This document shows positions 13,126 through 21,586 of a stretch of DNA of 34,115 bases, in pieces (position 1 is the stretch's first letter; the number at the start of each line of letters is the position of its first letter). The notes under the pieces were generated by a model that saw only the letters and a list, made by a program, of their open reading frames with translations, ran no database searches and had not been told where the DNA came from. The DNA is from Candidatus Devosia symbiotica (GTDB lineage: Bacteria; Pseudomonadota; Alphaproteobacteria; Rhizobiales; Devosiaceae), in NCBI GenBank assembly GCA_025050575.1, contig JALBVE010000015.1, positions 1 through 34,115 on the forward strand. The letters run 5' to 3'. A program made the translations under genes and the position numbers.

Positions 13126-14492
13126 TTATTCGCTGACGCTGCGCAATTCGGCCAAGACATCATCGAGAGCCTAGATATAGCGCACCGCAGATTTGACCTC
13201 GACATTGAGACCCAGATCGGCGGCAGTCAAATGGCCAATGGCCGCGAGCGGCGAGAAGATCGCAATGACCTTATTGGACGAGGCATTTATCAGCCCCCTC
13301 GCGCGCCATGGTCAGTTCGGCCTAATCATTGAGCACACCGAGCGTGGGGGGCGTCCCAAGATCGCGTTCCTGGATCACGCTATCGACCACGGCCCGGCCG
13401 GAAGAAACCGCGGCATTGGAGGCCACGATCTGGGCATCGGCGCTTTGAATACCGGTCCAGACGGAAATCACGGCTTCGCGAAGCTAGTCATAGGGGGAAT
13501 GGCGTCGACCTCTGACTTGATCTGCTCGATATTGGCCTTGCGAATACTCGCCCCGATGGCGCCTACCGGCATAGATCAGCACGGTAATCTGGAAGCCCAG
13601 CGAGCCATTAAAACCGTCGGTCTGGCTCTTGGTCGGACCGGTCGCTCTCCTGCCAACCGAACCATTGATCGTTGTCTTGGGTCCAAATTCGGCTTTGGCA
13701 CTGTCGCTGGAGGCCTGCGCCGCGCGAATAGCGGCCTTGGCCATCAAGATGGCAAGGCGATCAACTTCTGCCTCGGCAAAGGCTGCTGGCAGCGAATTGG
13801 GGATCAAACGGGCAAAATTGTGGCTGGAATCGAGGCTTTGCGGTGCCGCGCTGACATAGCGCTAGAAAATGGCCTGGCTAATTTCAAGGCTGCTGACGGC
13901 CGAGCGATAGGCCGCGTCACCCTGGGCCAGACGGGCCTCGGCCTGTACACACGTCAATCCGTGTACCCTCGCCGACATCGAGCTAATCACGCGAATACTG
14001 CAATTGTGCCACATAGAAATTGCCGTTTTCCTGGCGAAGCGCAACCAGCTGGCGCCCACTGTAAACCACCATATAGGCCTGCACTACGGCGAGCAACACG
14101 GTCTGTTCAGTGCTGCGGATCTGGTATCCAGCGACATCGGCGCCGGTGTGAGCAGCTTCGATCTGCGCGTCCGTCTTGTTGTTGTCGAAAATCGTCTAAT
14201 TTATATGACAGACATCGTGGTTAGCGATGTGCCGTCATTGAAATTACCATTGATGATGCTTCAATTGTAATTGCCGCTGAGCGAAGCGCCAATGGTGGGG
14301 CATTTACTGGACTCGGCCAAGGCAATATTTTCCGCAGAGGCTTTGGCACTAAACAGCGCCGCCTGCAAATCCGATGCGTGATCATAGGTCGTGGTCAAAG
14401 CCTGCGCGATAGACTGCGTCTGCGCCCCCAACTGCAACAGCATTTACCATCAAGGCCAGCACACTTGCGACCAATTTCCAGCGAAAACTCAC
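13126..14492 (-). pseudogene. tolC: TolC-type outer membrane efflux protein remnant
   Basis: TolC forms the outer-membrane channel of type I secretion and multidrug efflux. A GTG at 14492 opens a signal-peptide-like segment (FRWKLVASVLALMVNAVAV); the frame then shifts into LTTTYDHASDLQAALFSAKASAE. Later pieces in other frames include VNSxR-type text such as QAYMVVYSGRQLVALR, VQAEARLAQGDAAYRSAVSSLEISQAIF, EAEVDRLAILMAKAAIRAAQA and finally IGHLTAADLGLNVEVKSAVRYI, the usual end of rhizobial TolC. Stops include TGA after SGNYN, TAA after TMSVI, TAG after ISQAIF and TAG after SAVRYI; the native TAA is at 13126-13128. The C-terminus is followed by a good terminator. It lies just downstream of intact pcm on the same strand. 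Confidence 0.82.
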
Positions 14493-14648
14493 GACCTGCC
14501 TCTCCAGTAACCCTCAAACTGTATGCGCGGCATAATGTGGTTCACAATCTGCGGCCACAATCCCTATCGGACTTTAATGTGTGTTTGGTGACGCAGCGTT
14601 CTCATGCAGCAACAGCGCGACGACGCCGCCTCAATAAAAAGTTCAACA

Positions 14649-15305
14649 TCAAAAAACGAATTCCGGCGCCGGCTGAACTTGATCCAGGGCCGGTAGGCTG
14701 GCATTGAACTCACCGCGCGCAGCAATGGCCTTGCCGGTCTTGACAAATACATTGGCGACCGAGACGCTACCACTGCGGATTAGGGCAACCAGACGCCCGC
14801 CCTCATTAAGGGCTTCAAACATCGCGTCGGGCACGCTATCGAGGGCACCTTGAACAATGATGACATCAAATCTGGCGCGACCCAGCGCGGCGATGTCTCC
14901 AACGACAATGCTGGCGTTGGCAATGCCAAGCTCCTTGAGCGTGGTCGTTGCGGCTGCGGCCAGATCAGCATCAGCCTCAAGTCCGACGACCGAGCTAGCC
15001 AGACCCGCCATAACCGCCGTGCCGTAGCCGGTCGCCGCGCCAATATCGAGCACGGTGCTATCGGGAGTAATTTCGGCCAATTGCAACAGCTTGGCCAGAA
15101 TCGCGGGCGCCATAATGAAGCGGCGCCTGGTGCCCTGGCCCAGCCAGTGAATATCATCGATATAGGCAACGGACTGGCGATCAGCGGGAACAAATCGTTC
15201 ACGCGGCAACTTGGCCATTTCGGCGAGTAGACTGCGCGCAGTAACACCACTGGTGCGCAGCTGGTTATCGACCATATTGGCGCGCAGCTGTTCAAATCGT
15301 GTCAT
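14649..15305 (-). CDS. pcm: Protein-L-isoaspartate O-methyltransferase family protein, intact
   Basis: Pcm-family enzymes methylate isoaspartyl residues in aged proteins using S-adenosylmethionine, starting their repair. The preferred start at 15305 (MTRFEQLRANMVDNQLRTSGV) matches the family; an in-frame ATG at 15326 would add seven residues. The product is 218 residues. SAM motif I, VLDIGAATGYGT, lies at about residues 85-96, and post-motif blocks GLEADADLAAAA and FDVIIVQGALDSVPD follow. In many alphaproteobacteria this gene sits directly before tolC, as here. It has no lesion, while tolC downstream is destroyed. Members of this tolC-linked subgroup may differ in substrate from E. coli Pcm, so the exact activity is inferred. 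Confidence 0.9.
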   Translation of the reverse strand: MTRFEQLRANMVDNQLRTSGVTARSLLAEMAKLPRERFVPADRQSVAYIDDIHWLGQGTRRRFIMAPAILAKLLQLAEITPDSTVLDIGAATGYGTAVMAGLASSVVGLEADADLAAAATTTLKELGIANASIVVGDIAALGRARFDVIIVQGALDSVPDAMFEALNEGGRLVALIRSGSVSVANVFVKTGKAIAARGEFNASLPALDQVQPAPEFVF

Positions 15306-15607
15306 CTGTCCATCTATCTCTAGCAACTAATATGCTGGACGTGAATATCTCCACCCTAACCCGGTTAGCAAGCGGCTAAGGCAAGACGTCCCTAATTCAT
15401 CACCGCATGGGGGGTATGAGAGGAAGACAGATCGCGCTGTGGGAGCCGGTTCACCGACAGCCAAGTACAGTCGTTCTGGCAAGAAACTCACCACCCCGCG
15501 ATCATCCAGCCAATTGTCTACAGAACATAAATGGGACTTCGAGCTAGATTCGAACATTGTTCATACTCACGCTAGGTCATTTCACCTAACGAATAAGGAG
15601 CTTTACT
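15306..15607. other. Spacer without recognisable gene
   Basis: About 300 bases upstream of pcm. It presumably holds the pcm promoter. A 76-codon open frame on the minus strand (15327-15557) resembles no family I know and lacks support. No RNA gene or repeat was recognised here. Confidence 0.4.
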
Positions 15608-15891
15608 ATGAGTAAGCTTATTTCTCTAATATCGAACAGATATCAGACTATTCAGTGAACATATTTCTGTTCAACACACTGGACGGAGTTTCTCGAGCTA
15701 CTATCAAGGGACATGTCAGTTACTACCTGGCCGATCGCAACAAGATATTCGAGATCATGGCATTCCTGCCATTGGCCAAGGCATTTTCCACGACCATTCG
15801 GATGATCAACCGTAACGATGTAAAAATCCTCGTCAGCGGCGATCGGGACCTATGGGACAGCAATTGGGGTCTTCTGGGCACTGCCGTTTAG
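15608..15891 (+). other. Small unassigned gene or remnant with a strong ribosome site
   Basis: AAGGAG at 15595-15600 sits seven bases before an ATG at 15608 (MSKLISLISNRYQTIQ), but a TGA at 15656-15658 ends this frame after 16 codons. A second frame, opening at GTG 15655, runs to 15891 and encodes NIFLFNTLDGVSRATIKGH through DSNWGLLGTAV. The layout suggests one short gene split by a frameshift, perhaps of the small DUF1127 type by its start, but the resemblance is too weak to name it. Confidence 0.3.
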
Positions 15892-15962
15892 TGTCAGCAA
15901 TAGTCAGAACCAGATAAAGCCAAGCCGACGCGAAAATATTCCCAACCTTCCCAGAAATTTGT

Positions 15963-16036
15963 TGGAGGCCACGTCCGGAATTGAACCGGAGTACGCGGAT
16001 TTGCAATCCGCTGCGTAACCACTCCGCCACGTGGCC
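15963..16036 (-). tRNA. tRNA-Cys (GCA)
   Basis: Full cloverleaf on the minus strand: acceptor GGCCACG pairs with CGTGGCC, discriminator T, and an encoded CCA (15963-15965). The anticodon arm GCGGATTGCAAATCCGC has GCA in its loop, and the T arm contains GGTTCAATTCC. U73 is the usual tRNA-Cys discriminator. It appears functional. Confidence 0.95.
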
Positions 16037-16194
16037 TCACCAAAGTTATATCTATTGGACGGCCTCCGCTTGTGCAATACCCCGCATAAGCTAACGATAG
16101 GTTTCTGAGCCGCAAGCGGTCGTGGACTGATCAAGTCTTGCCAGCAGCCCAATGCAGCGCGACGCTGCCGCAATGGGGGCAAACGATAAGCGGT

Positions 16195-17480
16195 TTAATC
16201 AATCATGAGATGGCGTATCTGGGTGTAATTGAGCAGCGATTGCATGGACAGGTCGGAGCCGTAGCCAGAATTCTTCATGCCACCATGCGGCATTTCGGCG
16301 GCCATGACGCCATAAAGAGGGCGATACTAAGCACCAGCCCGAAGACTTCCTTCTGCACAATTTCGGCGCCGATCGGCGCAGCGACCAGCGTGGGCGCAAA
16401 GAAGAAGCCGTTCGTCTCGGCGGTGGCGCCCTGCATGACATCGGCGGCGGACTTGCGGGCGTGGCTGACAAAGCCATCAACGCGCTCAAGCTGACGCTCG
16501 CTGGTGACGGGGCCGAATTCGACATTGTTGCGTTCGGGACGACCATAGACCAGTGAGCCGATCATGGTCTGGAAGCGGTCGGTCAGGGCCTGAGTCACGT
16601 CGGTCCAGACGAAAATGCGGCAGGCCGCCGTATAATCCTGCCCGGCATTGTAGAAACTGGCTTCGCGCAGCGTATCGACGAGCTTGTCCAGATCAGGATC
16701 CGCGCAGATGATAACCAGGACCTTGCACACCTAGTTCGAGATGGGTGTGCTTGATCATCAGGCCGACAGCAGCCTGCAGCACGGCGCGGCCAGTGCGCAC
16801 ATCGCTGATCAGCGAAATTATCCGCACTGTGTCATGGGAGATCAGGCGCTGGCCGACATCAGGGCCATTGCTGCAGATGACTATTGACCACACCGGGAAG
16901 CAGGGCTTTGGCGAAGATCTTGCTCAGTTCAAGCAGGCTGAGTGACGTCAATTCGCTGGGCTTGATCACCATCGCATTGCCGGCGGCGATAGCGGGGGCA
17001 ATTTTCCAGGCCGACATCAGCAGCGATGTAGCTCCAGGGAGTCTGCCCCCACGCCAATGGGGTCGCAGCCGATCAGACTGATCAGGGCGGGCGATAATTG
17101 CCGGAAGCGGGCGCCGGCATATTGCGCAAAACCGTGGCGTAGAAACGGAAGACGTCGGCCACATTGGCCAACTCACCGCTCTTCACAAAGCGCAGCGGCT
17201 TGCCGGCATTGCGTGATTCAACATTGGCCAAGACGTCGGCGTTCTCTTTGGTCAGATCGGCGATGCGCCACAGGGCGGCGCTGCGCTCCTCGGATAGGTG
17301 TCTGGCCCAACCCTTATAGGCGGCATCGGCCGCGGCGATGGCGGTATCGATTTGTGCCGAGCTAGCGGAGGCCACCTCAGCCAATGGGGTGCCGTGGGCT
17401 AGCTCGAAGGCGAGCTCAACCAGGCCCTGGCCCTGAACAAACTGACCGTCAATAAAAATCCGGGTTTCAAATTCGCTCAT
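16195..17480 (-). pseudogene. puuC: Aldehyde dehydrogenase (PuuC/aminobutyraldehyde type) remnant
   Basis: Related enzymes oxidise gamma-glutamyl-gamma-aminobutyraldehyde or aminobutyraldehyde with NAD+ during putrescine breakdown. The ATG at 17480 overlaps the puuD stop (ATGA). The N-terminal half is open to about 17085 (FETRIFIDGQFV, SGNYRPP), then frameshifts; the Rossmann-region text [23 protein letters not shown] follows in another frame. The catalytic segment reads FYNAGQDYTAACRIFVW: the nucleophile Cys of GQxCTA is Tyr here. After EVFGLVLSIA about 75 residues are missing before AEMPHGGMKNSGYGSDLSMQSLLNYT, and the native TAA is at 16195-16197. Lesions of three kinds exclude activity. 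Confidence 0.87.
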
Positions 17481-18006
17481 GTCATCAATTCCGCTGCGAC
17501 TGCTGGCCAATAATTCTGACGTATGGCCTGCCCGACGAACCGCCAAAACGCCAGATCGTGCGGGCGCTCCTGCGGTCGCCACTCCGGATGCCACTGGATA
17601 GCAAATACCGGCGCCACGATGTCAGTGGCCGCAATGGCCTCGACAATGTGGCCGGGACCAACGGCGTTGACGGTCAGTCCTGGCGCCAGACGATCAATGA
17701 TCTAGAAGTGGACGCTGTTGACGATCATGCTGCTGGCGCCAGTGGTGCGAGTCAGCATCGTGCCCGGCACCATCTCAATGGTGCCGGGCATGGCCGAACA
17801 TGTCCTCCAGACTGGCGTCACTGGCGGCGTGCTGCGCCACTAGTTCGGCAACATTTTGCGGCGATTGATGCGATGGAATAATCAGAAGCACGGTGTCGGA
17901 AAACCGCTCTATGCCCTCGAATAGCGGTCTTGACGATCTGGGCCGGTTCGCTTTCAACCTTGCGGCTGCAGGCGATAATGCTGATAACCGGTCGATGATG
18001 AGCCAC
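17477..18006 (-). pseudogene. puuD: Gamma-glutamyl-GABA hydrolase PuuD (class I glutamine amidotransferase) remnant
   Basis: PuuD hydrolyses gamma-glutamyl-GABA to glutamate and GABA. The start at 18006 gives PVISIIACSRKVESEPAQIV, then a frameshift; SDTVLLIIPSHQSPQNVAELVAQ follows. This is joined directly to HAASDASLEDMFGHA, so about 90 residues are missing, including the catalytic Cys (CRG) region. The C-terminal part VNSVHF-stop-IIDRLAPGLTVNAVG and FAIQWHPEW, with the catalytic His and Glu, is kept in another frame to a TGA at 17477-17479. It is divergent from puuA, with a spacer of about 100 bases that held both promoters. Confidence 0.84.
17761..17790. repeat. Perfect 13-base inverted repeat inside puuD
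   Basis: TGCCCGGCACCAT (17761-17773), loop CTCA, then ATGGTGCCGGGCA (17778-17790). It lies within the old coding text MPGTIEMVPGTM, so it can be explained by repeated PGT codons. No T-run follows on either side. Confidence 0.8.
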
Positions 18007-18104
18007 GCTTACCCGTCCAATTGCCTACCGGGGATAAGCCTCCCTAAACCGCCTGCCACCTACTAGGCTAACACTATGACATATAAAAAAACCCTCGGAC
18101 AAGC

Positions 18105-19200
18105 ATGAATAACGATTTGAACAACAGCACCAACATTATCGACTGGCTGGATCAGAACCCGCAGGTAGAAGTGCTGCATATCGCTATCGCTGATCTCAAC
18201 GGCATCTTGCGCGGCAAGCGCATTCTCATCGATCAAGCGCGCCGCATTGTTGACAATAGCATTCACATGCCGCTCTCAATTGTGGGCCTGGATGTGTGGG
18301 GCCAGGATATTGTTGGCAATCCAATGGTGTTTACCAACGGCGATGCTGACGGCATTCGCAGCCCGACCGGACGCGGCGCGCTGCCGATAAACTGAACGAC
18401 CCAGCCGAATGCAATGATCCAGCTCTAGTTGTTTCAAGACGCCCGCACGCCGTTTCTGGACGATCCACGCTAGGCATTGGCTCATCTGGTACGGCGCTTT
18501 GTCAAGCATAGCCTGACGCCGGTGGTGGCCACCGAACTAGAATTCTACCTGGTCGATCCGGAAGCAGATCGGCCTAGCCGTCGATCTCACCCTATACCGA
18601 CAAGCGGCTAGATTCGGACGCCACTCCCTCGCTCGACGAGTTAGAAGCTTTTGGCGAATTTTTTCGCGACGTCTATCTGCAATGCTAGCAGCAGAATGTT
18701 CCTGCCAATACTGCGGTGGCCGGGAACGGCATTGGGCAGTTCAAAATCAATCTACTGCATAGCTCGAACGCGCTCAAGATGGCCGATGACGCGGTGCTGT
18801 TCAAGCGGATCGTCAAGGGCGCGACACGCAAGCACAAGCGGGTCGCCACCCTCATGGCCAAGGCCTATGGCGGCCGGTCAGGCAATGGCTTTTACGTGCA
18901 TTTTAGCCTCAATGACACTGCCGGCGTCAATGTGTTCGATGACGACATCGAGACAGGCTCGGACGTCATGCTGAACGTGGTGGCTGGACTGCTCGCCAGC
19001 ATGGCAGAATCGACCTTGCTGTTTGCATCGCATTTCAACCCTTATCGCCGACTTCACCCCGATATCCGTGCGCTCAGCGCCATATCGTGGCGATATAAGA
19101 ATCGGACGACGATGGTAGATATTCCTAGCGGCAATCTCAAGGCACGCCGTATTGGGCATCGCGTCTCGGGTGCCGATGCCAATCCCTATGCAGCATATGC
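18105..19200 (+). pseudogene. puuA: Gamma-glutamylputrescine synthetase PuuA (glutamine synthetase family), 3'-deleted
   Basis: PuuA ligates glutamate to putrescine at ATP cost, the first step of the Puu pathway. The ATG at 18105 starts VLHIAIADLNGILRGKR and QDIVGNPMVFTNGDADG, typical of the GS beta-grasp domain. TGA at 18392-18394 (Trp position), TAG after IQL and TAG after DDPR follow; a frameshift comes near 18575; another TAG falls after VYLQC. The catalytic domain is then open from about 18690: AGNGIGQFKINLLH, KAYGGRSGNGFYVHFSL, NVFDDD, HPDIRALSAISWRYKNRTTMV, GADANPYAAYA. There the gene stops being PuuA and continues as PuuB text, so the last roughly 85 residues are deleted. Confidence 0.87.
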
Positions 19201-19496
19201 GCGAGCTTGAGGCCAAACAGGCGCTGTGGCGCAAGCGTGGCATGAATGAGCACGAGATGTTCGACAAGGCCGCGATCCGCCAGCACATCGGCAGCACGGT
19301 TTATGAAGGGGCATAATCGACCATTCCGGGGGGCACATGCACCCGCTCAATCTGGCACTCGGCGAGGCCAAGGCCAAGACCATCGAAAGCCTGAGCGGGA
19401 TGATTTATGAAAACTCGCCTACCATCGCCATCGATCAAAAGACGGCGACCATTACCACCGCCCACGGACGGGTACTGGCCAAGGCTATGCTGGTGT
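19200..19496 (+). pseudogene. puuB: Gamma-glutamylputrescine oxidoreductase PuuB, internal fragment
   Basis: PuuB is an FAD-dependent amine oxidase (DAO fold) of the putrescine pathway. Only about 100 residues from the middle survive: MRELEAKQALWRKRG, MFDKAAIRQHIGSTVYEGA, then a one-base frameshift near 19313, then IIDHSGGHMHPLNLALGEAKA and TITTAHGRVLAKAMLVL. The FAD-binding N-terminus is lost in a deletion that joins it to puuA, and the C-terminal half in a second deletion that joins it to mobA near 19495-19505. The order puuA-puuB beside puuD-puuC agrees with a putrescine utilisation locus. Confidence 0.78.
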
Positions 19497-19502
19497 TAAG
19501 AA

Positions 19503-20033
19503 AATGCAGCTGCCAGCCATTTTATCTTTGTGGTGACGGCATTGGGAATTGCCATAATCGGCGTCGGCGCGCCCTTCTGGGGGGCTAAACAGATTATCTT
19601 GCCAGCCGGTTGCGAGACTGTGCCGGACCTCGATTCGCCATGCGCTGGGCTGCTGGCCAAGCTGGCTGCAGGGGTGGCGCATCTGGCAGAATCGGGCATG
19701 ACCACCGGATTGCTGGTGTCGATGACGGTCGATATACCTTTTTTGCCGTCGGACTTTGTCACCCGCATGATTGCCGGTATGGACGATGCGCCAGGCGCCT
19801 ATGCCGCATGGGGCAAGGACTTTTATCCGCCCAATACGAGCTGGCGCCTGGACGCATTGCAGAAGCTGCCATCTGTGCCGGCGGGGCCGCACGCCTCAGC
19901 CAGCCTAAAGGCCTTGCAGCGCAGTCTAGAGGCACAGCGGGTGGACTGGGCCGCTGGCAGTAGGGCCAACCCGTTCGCTAATATCAATACGCTAGACGAT
20001 CTGATGGCCCTGCAGTGCCGCGCCACATCCTGA
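19503..20033 (+). pseudogene. mobA: Molybdenum cofactor guanylyltransferase (MobA-like), 5'-truncated
   Basis: MobA transfers GMP to molybdopterin to make the guanine dinucleotide cofactor. The C-terminal two thirds are open and MobA-like: PDLDSPCAGLLAKLAAGVAHL, SMTVDIPFLPSDFVTRM (the central metal-binding segment), AYAAWGKDFYPPNTSWRLDAL and ANPFANINTLDDLMAL before TGA at 20031-20033. The N-terminal GTP-binding motif (LAGGxSxRMG) is absent; instead the frame begins with unrelated text behind the broken puuB. A GTG at 19530 could start a 167-residue product, but without the nucleotide-binding loop it should not work. Assignment rests on the C-terminal blocks. Confidence 0.65.
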
Positions 20034-20136
20034 ACCGCTATCGCAACTTATTTACACGGGCGGCAATTGGGGCTTGGCAAACCAAACCAAGTTCGGTACA
20101 TGGAGCCCGCCTTCGCAAGAAGGTCAACGAAGGTAT

Positions 20137-20211
20137 TCCGCGGTAGCTCAGTGGTAGAGCGATCGGCTGTTAACCGATTGGTCGTAGGTTCGAGTCCTAC
20201 CCGCGGAGCCA
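20137..20211 (+). tRNA. tRNA-Asn (GTT)
   Basis: Complete cloverleaf with acceptor TCCGCGG pairing with CCGCGGA, D arm GCTCAGTGGTAGAGC, anticodon arm TCGGCTGTTAACCGA with GTT, T arm GTAGGTTCGAGTCCTAC, and encoded CCA (20209-20211). It appears functional. Confidence 0.96.
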
Positions 20212-20428
20212 TTCGTTTCTCGCTCGAAGTCGGGCAACAATCCCCACCATGTCAGATCGCTGCATCCGCCTACCCGGCGCGGCAGTACTCGACGCTATCG
20301 CCGACCAAGACGAGATCATCTATATTTTCAACGCATAGGCATTTCAGCCGGTGTTGGCTTTCGGCCAGATTGTCCGACCACGCACCGACGTTGCACGCCA
20401 AAAAAGAGGTGCTCGCATCAGCAATGGC
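20212..20428 (+). other. Unassigned stretch after tRNA-Asn
   Basis: Plus-strand text LDAIADQDEIIYIFNA, a TAG, then AFQPVLAFGQIVRPRTDVARQKRG runs into the AHSA1-like remnant. It could be another broken gene, but I recognise no family. Confidence 0.3.
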
Positions 20429-20705
20429 ATGGACTTGGACGGCGAAAGCCAGATCGTGCTGACCCGCACTATCGATGCTCATATCGATGACGTATTCAAG
20501 GCCTAGACTGATCCGGCGCTGATTGAGCAGTAGCAAGCGGACGAAGCCGAACTCGATGCGTTCGAGGGCGGCGAATACAAATTCGCCACCTTTGGCGATG
20601 ACGAAGATCCCGAGGACCACACGGTGAGTGGGGAAATCCTGGCCTTTGTAGAAAACGAAAAACTGATGATGAGCTAGGTGCACAAGGATGAGGAAGATAA
20701 TGGAA
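20429..20705 (+). pseudogene. AHSA1/SRPBCC-domain protein remnant
   Basis: The text IVLTRTIDAHIDDVFKA-stop-TDPALIEQ-stop-QADEAELDAFEGGEYKF is the opening of an activator of Hsp90 ATPase homologue 1-like (START/SRPBCC fold) protein, in which both stops stand at the conserved Trp positions (FKAWTDP, QWQ). A third TAG follows EKLMMS where relatives have Trp. All three are TAG. The last part of the domain is missing: after HKDEED the sequence passes directly into the photolyase fragment. The function of such small bacterial proteins is generally unknown. Confidence 0.75.
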
Positions 20706-21435
20706 CGGCGACCTCTGGCCCGGCGCCGCATTTGCGGTTTGGCGAGATCGGCCCGCGGCAAATCTGACACGCTGCCACGATAGCCGCACAACAGGTACCA
20801 GGACTGGAAGTCGAGATCGACAAATTCCTTTCCGAACTGGCCTGGTGCGATTTCAGTCATCATCAGCTCTATCACTGAGCCGATATCGCCAACGCACCGA
20901 TGCAAGCCAAATATGACAGCATGGACTGGCGCGATGCCGATGACGACTACGCCGCCTGGAGACAAGGACAGACCAGGCTGCCGATCATTGATGCGGGCAT
21001 GCGCGAATTATGGGCAACCGGCTATATGCACAATCGGGTGCGCATGCTAGCGGCGTCGCTACTCACCAAGAATTTGCTGATCGACTGGCGGCGAGGCGAG
21101 CAATGATTCTGGAATTGTTTTGTCGACGCTGACATTGCTAGTAATCCGGCGAGCTGGCGGTGGGTGAAGGGCTGCGGTCTGGATGCGGCGCCTTATTTCC
21201 GGATATTCAATCTTGTAATCCAAGGCGAACGCTTTGACGCCAGGGGCGGCTATGTGTGGCGCTGGGTGCCTGAGTTGGCGGCATTGCTAGACAAGTGATT
21301 ACATCGCCCCCCTAGGAAGCTCCGGTCGAAGTGCTGGACACCGCAAGGGTGCGGATTGGCGCGACCTACCCAGCGCCAATAGTCGATCTAAAGACGTCGC
21401 GAAGGCACGCGCTGAACGCTATGGCGGCGTTATGA
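20706..21435 (+). pseudogene. phr: Deoxyribodipyrimidine photolyase, C-terminal FAD-domain fragment
   Basis: Photolyase repairs UV-induced pyrimidine dimers using light and FADH-. From about 20712 the text follows the FAD domain: HLRFGEIGPRQI, VEIDKFLSELAWCDFSHHQLYH, MQAKYDSMDWRDADDDYAAW, IIDAGMRELWATGYMHNRVRMLAASLLTKNLLIDWRRGEQ, GCGLDAAPYFRIFN, YVWRWVPELAALLDK. TGA codons stand at positions that are Trp in relatives (RQI-W-HAA, GE-W-FW, DK-W). A run of six C at about 21306-21311 accompanies a frameshift before EAPVEVLDTARVRIGATYPAPIVDLK, and the native TGA is at 21433-21435. The N-terminal antenna domain (about 200 residues) is gone, fused away to the AHSA1-like remnant. Confidence 0.87.
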
Positions 21436-21586
21436 CGGAATGATATTGCGTCAAAAGGCGCGCGGCGCATTGGCGTTGTGTCCCCGGGTAGATGGGCGGA
21501 AAGCTTTGCTTGAACAGGCTGTTATCGCTTGCGGGTATAACGGGACTGCCCTACGGTCGATCTTTACAGCCCCAGTAGATTGCGCT

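Noticed and set aside
17761-17790. Perfect 13-base inverted repeat as a terminator or regulatory hairpin.
   Set aside because: It is inside the puuD coding text, which explains it by two PGT-like codon sets of opposite symmetry, and no T-run follows.
20270-20965. A 231-codon minus-strand ORF with hydrophobic stretches.
   Set aside because: It is antisense to recognisable AHSA1-like and photolyase text on the plus strand, and its own translation matches no family.
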